DNA of 64,000 bases, taken from the NCBI RefSeq assembly GCF_002201535.1, contig NZ_NIWW01000001.1, forward strand, positions 248,001 to 312,000, given 5' to 3'. This document shows positions 8,960 through 18,032 of the stretch, piece after piece. The notes under the pieces were generated by a model. It was given only the letters and a program-made list of their open reading frames with translations. It was not told where the DNA came from and ran no database searches. A program made the position numbers and the translations under genes. The DNA is from Lacimicrobium sp. SS2-24 (GTDB taxonomy: Bacteria > Pseudomonadota > Gammaproteobacteria > Enterobacterales > Alteromonadaceae). The stretch's first letter is position 1. Each line of letters begins with the position of its first letter.

Positions 8960-9720
8960 CGGTGAATTGCTGGATTATTGATGATGAGCCTGCTGCGCAC
9001 AAAGGCATATTGTTGGCGTTACAAAAGCACCGTGACTTTGAGGTGATATACCAGGGGCACAGTGCCGATGACCCACAGCTCAAACAGCTGGCGACACCCG
9101 ATCTGGTGTTTCTCGATATAGAAATGCCTACGGGCACTGGCTTTCAATTGCTCAGCCTTTGGGAGCATCAGATCCCTCAGATCGTATTTATTACAGCTTA
9201 TCATCAGTATGCGGTTGAGGCCTTTGATCATAACGCACTGGACTATCTGCTTAAGCCAATTGAGCAGGCTCGTTTTGATGTGATGATCGAAAAAGTTCGT
9301 CAGCGAATCAATGAAAAGTCACTGGTGTCTAAGCGCTCTGCCGTTGAAGCCCTCTACACACAATTGAAGCAACAGGCTTCCCCCATGGGGCTGAGCATTA
9401 AAACCAGTGAGGGACTGTTTTACGTCAGGCAGAAGCAGATTATCTACATAGAAGCGGTGGCTGATCACCTTGCGTATCATTTTGAAAATAAGACCCTGTT
9501 ATCTAGAGACTCCTTCAAGCGGTTAAGTCTGGATCTGGATCCTGACTTTTTTTTTCGCTGTCATAAATCCTATATCGTAAATACTGCTCACGTTTTGCGA
9601 GTAGAAAAAGGTCGTTATGGCGATGCCATACTGACGATGAGTCAGGGCGACAAGGTTAAAATGAGTCGTCGCTATAAAGACCTGTTGAAACACCTGCAAA
9701 AACACGGCATTAAAGCGTAG
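8956..9720 (+). CDS. LytTR-family response regulator
   Basis: This 254-residue regulator is the partner of the kinase encoded just upstream. The receiver domain (about 1-120) has the acidic pair D9-D10, the phospho-acceptor Asp54 in FLDIEMP, the conserved threonine region FITAY and the lysine in DYLLKP. The C-terminal half (about 150-250) is a LytTR DNA-binding domain, with IKTSEGLFYVRQKQIIYIEA and the FFRCHKSYIVN and RRYKDLL segments typical of the fold. It therefore probably binds DNA as a dimer at direct repeats. I could not recognise a matching pair of sites upstream of neighbouring genes. Confidence 0.93.
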   Translation: MTVNCWIIDDEPAAHKGILLALQKHRDFEVIYQGHSADDPQLKQLATPDLVFLDIEMPTGTGFQLLSLWEHQIPQIVFITAYHQYAVEAFDHNALDYLLKPIEQARFDVMIEKVRQRINEKSLVSKRSAVEALYTQLKQQASPMGLSIKTSEGLFYVRQKQIIYIEAVADHLAYHFENKTLLSRDSFKRLSLDLDPDFFFRCHKSYIVNTAHVLRVEKGRYGDAILTMSQGDKVKMSRRYKDLLKHLQKHGIKA

Positions 9721-9821
9721 CCGCTCAGCGTAGATTTCTAGCCGCTTATTTAATCTAGGTAGGTTTGCATTGGGCTGGATGTCAATGTGCCCTCACGACC
9801 ATCCATGAGGATTACTTTGCT

Positions 9822-11333
9822 ATGCCATCAACTAAACTATACCGGTTCACACACAGGCTTTTTAATCGCCTCATCTCATGCTTCATATTGACTTCAATAA
9901 GCGTTATTTCATTGCAGGTCTCTGCTGATAACTCACAAAGTGAAGACATTGGAGCCATAGAGTCTCAGATCATCAATAAAGTGATTGCCGCTTATGGCGG
10001 TGATGCGCTGATCAATGCGGCCGCCCTCAAAATCACTGACTATAACAAGGGGCCCTGGCCCGGGGAGAGTGAAATACCGGGTGTACCTGAAATTTGGCGA
10101 ATCAATGAAGAGCTTACCATTGATTATTCGACCAAGCGTAAGAGCCTGTTATCTTACCGTGTTCCCCGTACCACCATTGATTTGGAAAAATGGATCCATG
10201 ATGGAACAACCACCATCATGTATGACATTTTGCATAACAAGTACTCAGTAGAAAACTGGGCAGACTTCCATCGATTGGGTGCCAGTGTTGAGCGCAGCAG
10301 TGATACCTTGCAGGCCAGACGATTGCATTACGATGTCAAAGAAGCGGACTATCTCGGCGATGAGTATTACCGTGGAATACCACACCAGAAACTAGCGGTA
10401 ACGCTTAAATCAGGCGCTCAGTTCACCTATTTTGTTGATAAAGAGACCGGAGTGATTCGCAAGATACGCAGAGAACACCCCAATATCGACCTGTTGTACA
10501 TCTTCGCCAACCACCAGAAGGTCGATGACTTGCTGTTTGCTGCGGATTTAAATTTCTTTGTTGATGGAAACTTGCGACTGACTTCAGTCAAACGAGCCCT
10601 GGAGACAAACCCTGATCTTGAACTCGCTTTTGAGGGCTTCAAAGACTATACCCCCTGGGGCGAGACCATTGACCGCTCTATGCTACGCGCCGAAAAGTTA
10701 GCCGATGGGGTGTACCAGGCCGGTAAAGGGCGCTCCATGACGGTTTTTATCGAACAATCGGGCCATTTTACCGCCGTTGGCTCTGCAGATGCGTTAAGTG
10801 AAAATTTCGCCGCCATTGCAGCCTTCACTGACATCAACAAGCCCATCAACGAATTTATTGTGACGCATCACCATAATGCCAACCTCAGAGGCTTAGAACA
10901 GGCACTCGAGCTGGGCGCTAAGCTGGTTGTGGCTGCTTCACATAAACCCAGTATCATGGCCTCATTATCCGGCAATTGGTCTGATGACGATGTGATTGAG
11001 ATAACTGATCGCCATGCATATTCTCTGGGCAACATTGAGCTTTATGATATTGCCACAGCCCATGCACAGCACTACCTGCTTGTGTATTTACCAGCAGCCA
11101 GGATGGTGATCGCTGAAGATCACTATGTTACTGATTTAAAAACTGCCAAACCGAGGGTCTATCATGACATGGTCCGTTTTGCCCGGGCTCTGGATGCATT
11201 AGCTCTGGATGTTCAATCCCTTATCGATATCAGGGGCTGGAGAAAATTTAGCCTTGATGAATTCAAAGCCTGGACTCAGAGTTTTGAAATAAAAGGCTGC
11301 CCCAAAAACATGCATATTTGCGCCAACGGCTGA
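9822..11333 (+). CDS. Exported MBL-fold protein with degenerate metal site
   Basis: This protein of about 503 residues has a signal peptide (roughly residues 1-35), a middle domain of unknown type, and a C-terminal metallo-beta-lactamase-like half. The place where the HxHxDH metal motif should sit reads THHHNANLRG (about residues 346-356). The first histidines are kept, but the Asp-His pair is replaced by Ala-Asn, so the classical zinc site looks lost. ATG 9822 is chosen because GAGGA at 9807-9811 precedes it. An in-frame TTG at 9765 would give a longer, unlikely N-terminus. The gene follows the two-component pair by about 100 bases. It may be a binding or structural relative of the enzymes. 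Confidence 0.72.
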   Translation: MPSTKLYRFTHRLFNRLISCFILTSISVISLQVSADNSQSEDIGAIESQIINKVIAAYGGDALINAAALKITDYNKGPWPGESEIPGVPEIWRINEELTIDYSTKRKSLLSYRVPRTTIDLEKWIHDGTTTIMYDILHNKYSVENWADFHRLGASVERSSDTLQARRLHYDVKEADYLGDEYYRGIPHQKLAVTLKSGAQFTYFVDKETGVIRKIRREHPNIDLLYIFANHQKVDDLLFAADLNFFVDGNLRLTSVKRALETNPDLELAFEGFKDYTPWGETIDRSMLRAEKLADGVYQAGKGRSMTVFIEQSGHFTAVGSADALSENFAAIAAFTDINKPINEFIVTHHHNANLRGLEQALELGAKLVVAASHKPSIMASLSGNWSDDDVIEITDRHAYSLGNIELYDIATAHAQHYLLVYLPAARMVIAEDHYVTDLKTAKPRVYHDMVRFARALDALALDVQSLIDIRGWRKFSLDEFKAWTQSFEIKGCPKNMHICANG

Positions 11334-11340
11334 TGAAGTA

Positions 11341-11355
11341 GGGGACTCAGTCCCC
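11341..11355 (+). terminator. Short hairpin after the MBL-like gene
   Basis: GGGGA (11341-11345) pairs with TCCCC (11351-11355) across a five-base loop, eight bases after the stop of the MBL-like gene. There is no strong T-run, so this is at best a weak terminator. Confidence 0.35.
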
Positions 11356-11463
11356 TGTAAATCAGTGGGCTTGCTGTTGTTGCATATTTATTGTGCAAAT
11401 GGCTTCACAGATTCTTCACAGCAATGTTGTCTTACTAGGGTTCCTGTCATCCAGAAAAAGATA

Positions 11464-12032
11464 ATGAACATGAAATTGCATGCTAAAACGATCAAGTTAA
11501 ATACTGTGGGTCCGGCTAACTTTCGCTCACACCGCTTACACAATGAGGACAGGCGGCTGCTGGTCATGCCGCGCCGGCGTTCTTTATTTGGCGAATACTT
11601 TATGCTGGCAGGACTGGGTTTTATGGGGGGATTTTCATCCTGCTGTTAATTGATGAGCAAATCAGCGCAAGACCTTTTACCATCATTATGCTGGTTCTCG
11701 GAACCTTATACATTGTCCTGAAAAAGCTGTTTAAAAGATGCTACAACCAAGTGATTTTTGATAAAGACAAAAATCTCATTTTCAGTACCTACCAGAAAAA
11801 TGTCTCTGTGCCGATGACTGACATTATTGATGTGGGGATAAAGAAACGGCGTATATACGGCGGATTACACGATGAGCATTCGGGTGCCTACAGGGCTTAT
11901 GACATTCAGCTTAGGGATAAAAACGGACAGCGCTATTCGGTGCTCAGCCATGCAGGATTTAACGATGTTGAGACCATGGCTATTCAGATTGCACAGTTTT
12001 TAAAGGTGGATCTGGTGATACACGATAGTTAA
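11464..12032 (+). pseudogene. Small two-helix membrane protein, interrupted by a frameshift in a G-run
   Basis: Two adjacent reading frames together make one plausible protein of about 190 residues. The first (ATG 11464 to TAA at 11647-11649) ends in a membrane helix. The second frame continues that helix, adds another (about 11676-11730), and gives a cytoplasmic domain ending at 12032. The switch point is the run of six G at 11625-11630. A seventh G, or a -1 slip, would join the frames without a gap. The heptamer G-GGG-GGA is in the right phase for -1 slippage. It is a recent one-base loss, a sequencing error, or programmed frameshifting. I do not recognise the family; the C-terminal domain resembles a small PH-like sheet by eye only. 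Confidence 0.6.
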
Positions 12033-12373
12033 ATCTAATCGCGTATGAGTTCGGTGCGAGTTTGACACATGGTTGAGTGATATTTGAAAAACGGTCGTGC
12101 ACATTTACTACGACTTATTGCCAGACATGATCCCAAATTATGAAACCACACTGAATGCGGATTTCTTTAAGCATCAGGTTGACCGTGTTCTGCATTACAT
12201 TAATCAGCAATGATGGATGGGTGCTGCTAAGCAGCCGCGCACTTTAGGGCGCGCCTGCGTGCAGCAACCCATACCAATTGCCACAGATAACCCCCCTGAC
12301 CATCTGATACTTAATTACCACTAATGTATATTATGTTAAATTAATAACGTATTTATTATAGGGCGTGCAGGCT
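12033..12373. other. Gene-poor flank left of the transposon
   Basis: This stretch lacks a full gene. It holds a possible C-terminal gene remnant (12097-12213), an imperfect hairpin (GGGTGCTGC near 12219 pairing with GCAGCAACCC near 12261-12270) and an AT-rich tract (about 12300-12360) up to the transposon boundary. The sense of the hairpin is unclear. Confidence 0.4.
12097..12213 (+). pseudogene. Possible 3' remnant of a lost gene
   Basis: The frame open from 12088 to TGA 12211-12213 encodes about 40 residues of normal-looking protein (with LLPDMIPNYE and FFKHQVDRVLHYINQQ at the end). There is no recognisable start or ribosome-binding site. It looks like the C-terminal end of a larger protein whose body is absent. 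It may be the leftover of a deletion beside the transposon, or a chance open frame. No family is recognised. Confidence 0.25.
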
Positions 12374-12381
12374 ATGTGTGT
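12374..12381. repeat. Left copy of flanking direct repeat (target duplication)
   Basis: ATGTGTGT here recurs at 30093-30100. The 5-bp duplication is ATGTG (12374-12378 / 30093-30097) or TGTGT (12375-12379 / 30094-30098), depending on which base is counted as the transposon terminus. Confidence 0.65.
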
Positions 12382-12426
12382 CGTTTCTATTCCAGTTCTG
12401 GAATGGCTTTCTAGCGAAGCTGGAAT
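12379..12426 (+). repeat. Left transposon end with TnsB-type repeats
   Basis: The end begins TGTCGTTTC and holds ATTCCA-gttc-TGGAAT, itself an inverted repeat. CTGGAAT occurs at 12398-12404 and again at 12420-12426, a spacing of 22 bases, the length of a TnsB-binding site in Tn7. The stop of the SIR2 gene is only a few bases further in. Confidence 0.8.
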
Positions 12427-12430
12427 TTCA

Positions 12431-13990
12431 CTACCAGCCCCACTTTAATCGATCGTAGAAGGAAGCTAGCTTTCGGAAGCTACTAGCATAATTAGAATTG
12501 CTGTATTCAGTCTTATCTATGTTGTCGATTAAGAATTTTTTGAGCAAATCCAAATCGATTTTGTCACGAGTAAGAAAAGGTATATATGCCGACGCATTCT
12601 CTGGAGTACATGAATCTATGATATACGCTAAGTCTTTATGTCGGTATTTCCTGAAAAATGGCTTAGAATACATTTGCAGCCTGTAAGTCTTGAGGTCCTT
12701 TTCAACTACTTTTGAAATGTTCCATTGTAAGCACTTATCATCATATGTGTCTCTGTCAGCTATTCCGATTTCTTGAAGATATTTGAAAGTTGGAACATAT
12801 GGAGTGTTTTTACAGAGTGTTGGAATAACCTTTTCAAGGAGCTGAGCAGGATCATATTTCTTGTTGTCTAACAATAAATCCTCGATTAATTCTGGGACTT
12901 TTATAGTTGCATAACCTTGCTTAGCTGGTTTATCTATCTCTTGTGAAGCAACACCCACCCCTACAAGGAACTCAACGTCTTCTTTAGTTTCAATTTCATC
13001 AATATCTACAACGCATATCTTATTTTCAGGTTCTGACGATCTCACCAGTTCATATAACTGCTCTTTACAGTAGCGTAACACTCTTGCTGGAATCTTTCGT
13101 TTAGTAGCATCTATTGCTTCATAAACTGGTATAAAATCATTTGTCTTGACTAGCACCAATGGAATTTGAGTTCCATCAATCGATAGGTATGTTTCTGAAA
13201 TACTTGGGTTTTCACCTTCATTGAGCCTTTGTACAAATATGAGGTTTCGTCTTAATTGATCTAACTTATCTTCCCCCATACAAGCTGTAATCGCGCTTAG
13301 TAGGCTGCTTACATTTTCATCAGATATTGAGTATCCAATAAATACTATTGGATGTTCAACGAAGAGGGTTATCAACTTTGCTGCTAGGTAGGTATTCTTG
13401 TCATTAAATTCAGCGTAGTCATTATCTGTTATAACTAAAGAGTTCGGTCGACTAGAACACCCATGAATCTTATATATCTCCCCCACTTCTTGTGGATTTG
13501 AAAACAGTAACTCGTCTTGCCCTATATAAGTGCGATGCTCTGGAAACAACTGTTCTATAAACATATCCCAGTTTGTTGTAATCACCCCATCGACATTCAA
13601 TCCAGAAAGTAGTGCTACCTCTTGCTTGTAATCTGATGATAAAGCTTTTGATTGATCTAGTGTTGAAAGGTAGTTGCAGATTTCAATTCTTAGCGCAGAT
13701 GTCTCATCTATAACTTTACTTTTGAACCGGTCGACGTTTTTTTTATACTCTTCGGCTTCCCACCAGTATTTATTAAAGTCTTTCGCTAATAATGTAGCGA
13801 CAGCTGGAAGGTTCCCGTTTGCTGTTGCTAAGTAATACTCGAATGGTTTGCCTGCAACACAATACTTTTCTAATAGGCCCCTCCAATCCTCAAGTCCAAG
13901 GTAGCGCCGAGAGAAGCCAGATCCTAAGAATAGAAATGGGCCTGCCATACTACTTTGAAATATTTCTATTAATGCGCTCTTTATATCCAT
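12431..13990 (-). CDS. SIR2-like domain protein (defence-associated)
   Basis: This 519-residue protein has an N-terminal SIR2-like NAD-binding domain of the SIR2_2 type found in phage-defence systems. GSGFSR is at residues 23-28, TTNWD at 138-142, and IHG with a candidate catalytic His176 follows. A later GYSISDENV segment is also typical. The C-terminal part (about 300-519) is mostly helical with no recognised domain. SIR2 proteins of this kind usually deplete NAD+ when triggered by infection, but NADase activity here is inferred. The gene starts 13 bases after the stop of hsdR, so it is the last gene of the R-M operon. It ends about 50 bases from the transposon terminus. Confidence 0.82.
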   Translation of the reverse strand: MDIKSALIEIFQSSMAGPFLFLGSGFSRRYLGLEDWRGLLEKYCVAGKPFEYYLATANGNLPAVATLLAKDFNKYWWEAEEYKKNVDRFKSKVIDETSALRIEICNYLSTLDQSKALSSDYKQEVALLSGLNVDGVITTNWDMFIEQLFPEHRTYIGQDELLFSNPQEVGEIYKIHGCSSRPNSLVITDNDYAEFNDKNTYLAAKLITLFVEHPIVFIGYSISDENVSSLLSAITACMGEDKLDQLRRNLIFVQRLNEGENPSISETYLSIDGTQIPLVLVKTNDFIPVYEAIDATKRKIPARVLRYCKEQLYELVRSSEPENKICVVDIDEIETKEDVEFLVGVGVASQEIDKPAKQGYATIKVPELIEDLLLDNKKYDPAQLLEKVIPTLCKNTPYVPTFKYLQEIGIADRDTYDDKCLQWNISKVVEKDLKTYRLQMYSKPFFRKYRHKDLAYIIDSCTPENASAYIPFLTRDKIDLDLLKKFLIDNIDKTEYSNSNYASSFRKLASFYDRLKWGW

Positions 13991-14003
13991 ATTTAGCTCT
14001 TTT

Positions 14004-17000
14004 TCATTTGTTTTGTATTAACATATCAAACATCAATTCGGCAAAGCGCTTTGATGCATCCTTGCTCGCCAGTACCTTCATGGCCATATCACTGTGAATG
14101 CCCATGCTGTCTATTACGGCTTTATTGATCGCATTTGGGAAAGCGCCAAGTAGCGCTTGTTCCTTGGTGTTATTGCTAACCTGTTCCATGGCCTCTTCGT
14201 TCTCTTCCACTTTTGTTCTAATGGTATTGGCATAGCTGAGCATGTCACCATCAGTGAAATTTTCACCGGCGAACAGATCATTCAAGCGCTCTATGATCTC
14301 ACGTAATAGCTCTGTCTTTTTCTCGCGAGGTGTGGCCCCTGCCCCCTCTTTCACTGCTTTTAAGTATGCTTTTTCCTGTTCGGCTACTAACCTGAGGTCC
14401 TGCTCTCGGCGCTGATGTAGTTTGTAATGCGTCATTACCACATCTTCCAGTGGGATCTCCTCGTTAATCACTTCAATCCGCAACAAAGGGTGCAGCTCTT
14501 TTGCAAACAAGGTCAGCTTTTCTAAATCTTCATCTTCGAAATTGACAATTTGCGAGCTGAATTCGTAAAAACGGCAGAAACCTATTAAGTCTTTGCGGAA
14601 GACTTCCAATGCATCACGTGCACGTTTCGTTTCTACCACGCTGTTATCAGCGTAATTAATAGCTTTCTCGTTACCGTCTTTCTTTGCGCGTTGCAGCTCT
14701 TTTTGTGAATGCTGATAAACTTCATTAGCATCCTGATAGCGTTTTTTAAAACGTTCGACTGCGGGTTTACAGATGCTGAGCAGCTTGTCTTGACCGACTT
14801 TCTTATCGTGGTACGCATTAAAAAAGGCTTCCACTTCATGCCATTGATAAATTCGGGCGTCATCAAGTTTGTGTTTAAGCTCATACACCAAATTGGGATC
14901 AGAAACAGCGTTTAGCTCAGCGGTTTGAAAGAAAACCTTGAATTCCTCCAGCACATCTTGTGGGTCGTTAACGAAGTCCAACACAAAGGTTTGCTCTTTA
15001 CCCCGATATATCCTATTCAACCTCGACAGTGTTTGTATGCATTCAACGCCTTTAAGTGGCTTATCTACGTACATGGCTACCAGCTTAGGTTGGTCGAAAC
15101 CTGTCTGAAACTTGTTCGCAACCAACATTACCTGATAGTCGGGCGTATCAAAGGCTTTGCGCATATCACGGCCCTTTAACCCCGGATTCATGCCATTTTC
15201 GGTAAAAGCAGAATCAGGAATATCAGGATCATTCACTTCACCAGAGAATGCCACCATCGCATTAATACCCTGATAGCCTTTGTCCCGAACATATTTTTCA
15301 AAGGCGAGTTTATAGCGAACCGCTTCTAGCCTGCTTGATGTAACGACCATGGCTTTAGCTTCACCATTAAGCAAGTGCTTAATACGGCTATTAAAGTGCT
15401 CGACGATGACTTCGACTTTCTGAGCAATATTGTAAGGATGCAAGCGCACCCACTTGGCTAGCTTGGAAGCCGCTTTTTTGCTATCTACTTCAGAGTCTGC
15501 ATCTGGCGATTTATGTGCAAGCTTATAAGCCACGTTATAGCTGGTGTAATTTTGTAGTACATCAAGAATAAAGCCCTCTTCAATGGCCTGTCGCATTGAA
15601 TACACATGGAAAGGCCGTGGCTTGTTCTCATCACTCAATGGTTCATCTGGTTTCTCGGTACGACCGAATAACTCAAGGGTTTTGGCTTTGGGTGTCGCGG
15701 TAAACGCGAAGTAACTGATTTTGTTCGAGCCTTTACGGGCCTCTAACGTTAATCGAAGAATGTCTTCACTGCTGAGCTCTTCATCTGAGTTATCAATTTG
15801 TTCTGCCATCAGCACTTCACGCAGCTTACGCGCGGTGGTTCCCGTCTGACTCGAATGTGCTTCATCGGCAATCACCGCAAAGCTTTTACCGGCAAGGCTG
15901 GTATCTTCCCGTATCGCGTCAAGTACAAAAGGAAAGGTTTGGATCGTCACAATGATAATGGCCGTGCCGGATTTTAACGCTTCGGCTAGCTGAGCCGATT
16001 TTGCGCCCTGCCCATCCTCACGGTTCACCCGTGCAATCATGCCCTCATTGTGTTCAAACTGATAAATGGTGTCCTGAAGCTGGCTGTCTAGCACGGTGCG
16101 GTCGGTGATCACAATGACAGAATCAAATACCTTATCACCGGCTTTTTTATTCAGTTCAGGGTGTTCCGTATGGTAATGCAAAGACGCAGTTTGATGGCTT
16201 AGCCACGCAATAGAGTTCGATTTACCTGATCCGGCACTATGTTGAATCAGGTATTTTTGCCCCGTTCCTTCCAATTCAACGGCGTTAAGCAGAGTCGACA
16301 CGGCAGACCACTGATGATACCGGGGAAAGATCATGGTCTCTTTACGTTTGATCCTGCCGTCAGGCTGCTCTTCTTCAGTGATTTGAAGATGAATATAGCG
16401 CCCCAGAATGGTCAGTAGGTTGTCGCGGTCGAATACTTCCTTCCATAAATACTGGGTTGCATAACCTTCATCTGGGGTGTCGTTACCACTGCCGCCATCG
16501 GCTGTGCCTTGGTCAAACGGCAAGAAGAAGGTTTTAGCGCCATCCAGTTTGGTGGTCATGGCGACGTTGTTCTGACTTACAGCAAAATGAACCAAGGCAC
16601 CACGCTTAAATATCAGTAACGGCTCTGGCTTTTTGGTGACAGGATCTTTGGGTAACCTGTCTTTCATATACTGAATTTTGGCGTTTTCGATACTTTGCTT
16701 AAATTCAGATTTCAGTTCCAGCGTGGCAATGGGAAGCCCGTTGATAAACAGCACCAAATCAATACGCCACTTTTTAGCCGTCTTTTTGTTTGGATCCGGT
16801 TGAACATCATCTTCTTTGACTTCCGCATACGGGCTATAAACGACCTCGGGCACTACTCGCAGGATATTTTGGTTATAGCGCTCAGTCGCATCAGGATTAA
16901 GGTCATGGTCGGGCTTAAAGGCACAGAGCGAAAACTTAGCCCCGCGATCCACTACCTTGTTACGTAGCACCCAAAGCGTACCTTTGTTTGGGTTTTCCAA

Positions 17001-17414
17001 ATCTCTCACAACAGCTTTTAATAGCGCTTCTTCGGGATCTTTATGAAAACTGGAAAGCTTTTGCCATTGTTGTGGATGCGTGGCTTTCACATAGGCAATG
17101 AGGTCTTGCGGGTACAGCGCCCGCTCTTGATCGTAATACTTGTTCTCGCCGACTTCCCAGCCTTGGTCAGCTAACGCCTGAATAATATCGTTTTGGAAAA
17201 CTGCTTCGTTGACTTTGCTTCTATTCGGATTTTTACTATTACCACTCAAATAATTGAAGGGGTCCTTATGAGATTTTGAGAGTTTCATCATTGCTAGCCC
17301 TGAAAACTCTTCAACACCGGAACTTAATTCAACTCTTCTTCGCCTGTTTAATGGTGGCGCTTCATTGTCATCTCTGTCAACTGGGCTATTTTTTTTATTG
17401 TTTTTATCTGTCAT
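14004..17414 (-). CDS. hsdR: Type I restriction enzyme subunit R (HsdR)
   Basis: This 1136-residue subunit is the translocating nuclease of a type I restriction system. The nuclease core shows D219 and the E-L-K motif (233-235). The helicase part has Walker A SAGSGKSN at 393-400 and DEAH at 517-520, followed by FAFTATP and later SF2 motifs. The catalytic residues look intact. The first 67 or so residues are a basic, Ser/Asn-rich extension that precedes the normal start of homology (AVFQNDIIQAL, from residue 71). A second, truncated copy of that homologous region lies upstream at 18033-18203. The start overlaps the membrane protein gene by four bases (ATGA), so the two are co-translated. Confidence 0.93.
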   Translation of the reverse strand: MTDKNNKKNSPVDRDDNEAPPLNRRRRVELSSGVEEFSGLAMMKLSKSHKDPFNYLSGNSKNPNRSKVNEAVFQNDIIQALADQGWEVGENKYYDQERALYPQDLIAYVKATHPQQWQKLSSFHKDPEEALLKAVVRDLENPNKGTLWVLRNKVVDRGAKFSLCAFKPDHDLNPDATERYNQNILRVVPEVVYSPYAEVKEDDVQPDPNKKTAKKWRIDLVLFINGLPIATLELKSEFKQSIENAKIQYMKDRLPKDPVTKKPEPLLIFKRGALVHFAVSQNNVAMTTKLDGAKTFFLPFDQGTADGGSGNDTPDEGYATQYLWKEVFDRDNLLTILGRYIHLQITEEEQPDGRIKRKETMIFPRYHQWSAVSTLLNAVELEGTGQKYLIQHSAGSGKSNSIAWLSHQTASLHYHTEHPELNKKAGDKVFDSVIVITDRTVLDSQLQDTIYQFEHNEGMIARVNREDGQGAKSAQLAEALKSGTAIIIVTIQTFPFVLDAIREDTSLAGKSFAVIADEAHSSQTGTTARKLREVLMAEQIDNSDEELSSEDILRLTLEARKGSNKISYFAFTATPKAKTLELFGRTEKPDEPLSDENKPRPFHVYSMRQAIEEGFILDVLQNYTSYNVAYKLAHKSPDADSEVDSKKAASKLAKWVRLHPYNIAQKVEVIVEHFNSRIKHLLNGEAKAMVVTSSRLEAVRYKLAFEKYVRDKGYQGINAMVAFSGEVNDPDIPDSAFTENGMNPGLKGRDMRKAFDTPDYQVMLVANKFQTGFDQPKLVAMYVDKPLKGVECIQTLSRLNRIYRGKEQTFVLDFVNDPQDVLEEFKVFFQTAELNAVSDPNLVYELKHKLDDARIYQWHEVEAFFNAYHDKKVGQDKLLSICKPAVERFKKRYQDANEVYQHSQKELQRAKKDGNEKAINYADNSVVETKRARDALEVFRKDLIGFCRFYEFSSQIVNFEDEDLEKLTLFAKELHPLLRIEVINEEIPLEDVVMTHYKLHQRREQDLRLVAEQEKAYLKAVKEGAGATPREKKTELLREIIERLNDLFAGENFTDGDMLSYANTIRTKVEENEEAMEQVSNNTKEQALLGAFPNAINKAVIDSMGIHSDMAMKVLASKDASKRFAELMFDMLIQNK

Positions 17415-17983
17415 CTCTCAGCCCCTAAGCAACTATCAACCACATTCACATTGATTGGTTTTCTAGAAGATGCTTCATCTAAATCAGCACCAATGAACAC
17501 AGCGGCACCCATCACTAGCGGCACGCACCCGCCTAAAACAAACCTAATGCCTGCATTCAGTTTGCTGTTTCTTTTATTATTTACGGTAGAGTTCTCATCG
17601 CAACACTCGGCAAGCTCTCTAAAAATCTCATTAGTAATCCCCTCAACACCTGTGTCTGAATCACCTGAATTGATGTGAAATTGACGCCTTTTCTCAAAGT
17701 CACCCAAAGATGGGATATAGGAGTATTCGTTTCCCCAAAATGATTTAATCACTAAGATAGCGGCTCCTGCTAGAGTGAGCGTGGAGATTAAAAGGAGAAT
17801 TGCCGTAGTAATGACCGGCCAAGAAACACCGATTGTTAAATTTTTGGCCATGTAGACAAGTAACCCGCCTACTGCCACGAGAAACGCCAACAGCAACTGA
17901 GCTCTCGCCGTTATTTCTCTCTTCGTTTCCAGCTCTAGGGCGTATTGCTCTCTATAAAACTCTAAAAGGTTATTAACTTCCAT
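17411..17983 (-). CDS. Membrane protein inserted between hsdS and hsdR
   Basis: This 190-residue protein has an N-terminal charged helix (about 1-26), two close membrane helices (about 28-47 and 53-82), a soluble loop with GDSDTGVEGIT (about 106-117), and a third hydrophobic helix (about 147-167). It is not a normal subunit of type I R-M systems. The arrangement of a short cytosolic helix with paired membrane spans recalls SLATT-like or other small membrane effectors of bacterial immunity, but I cannot assign it to a family. It is translationally coupled to hsdR (ATGA), and 49 bases separate it from the hsdR remnant upstream. It is probably an accessory immunity protein. Confidence 0.7.
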   Translation of the reverse strand: MEVNNLLEFYREQYALELETKREITARAQLLLAFLVAVGGLLVYMAKNLTIGVSWPVITTAILLLISTLTLAGAAILVIKSFWGNEYSYIPSLGDFEKRRQFHINSGDSDTGVEGITNEIFRELAECCDENSTVNNKRNSKLNAGIRFVLGGCVPLVMGAAVFIGADLDEASSRKPINVNVVDSCLGAER

Positions 17984-18032
17984 GATGTATTCACTTTGTT
18001 TTTACAGTTATCTCGCGACTACTTTTTCTGGC

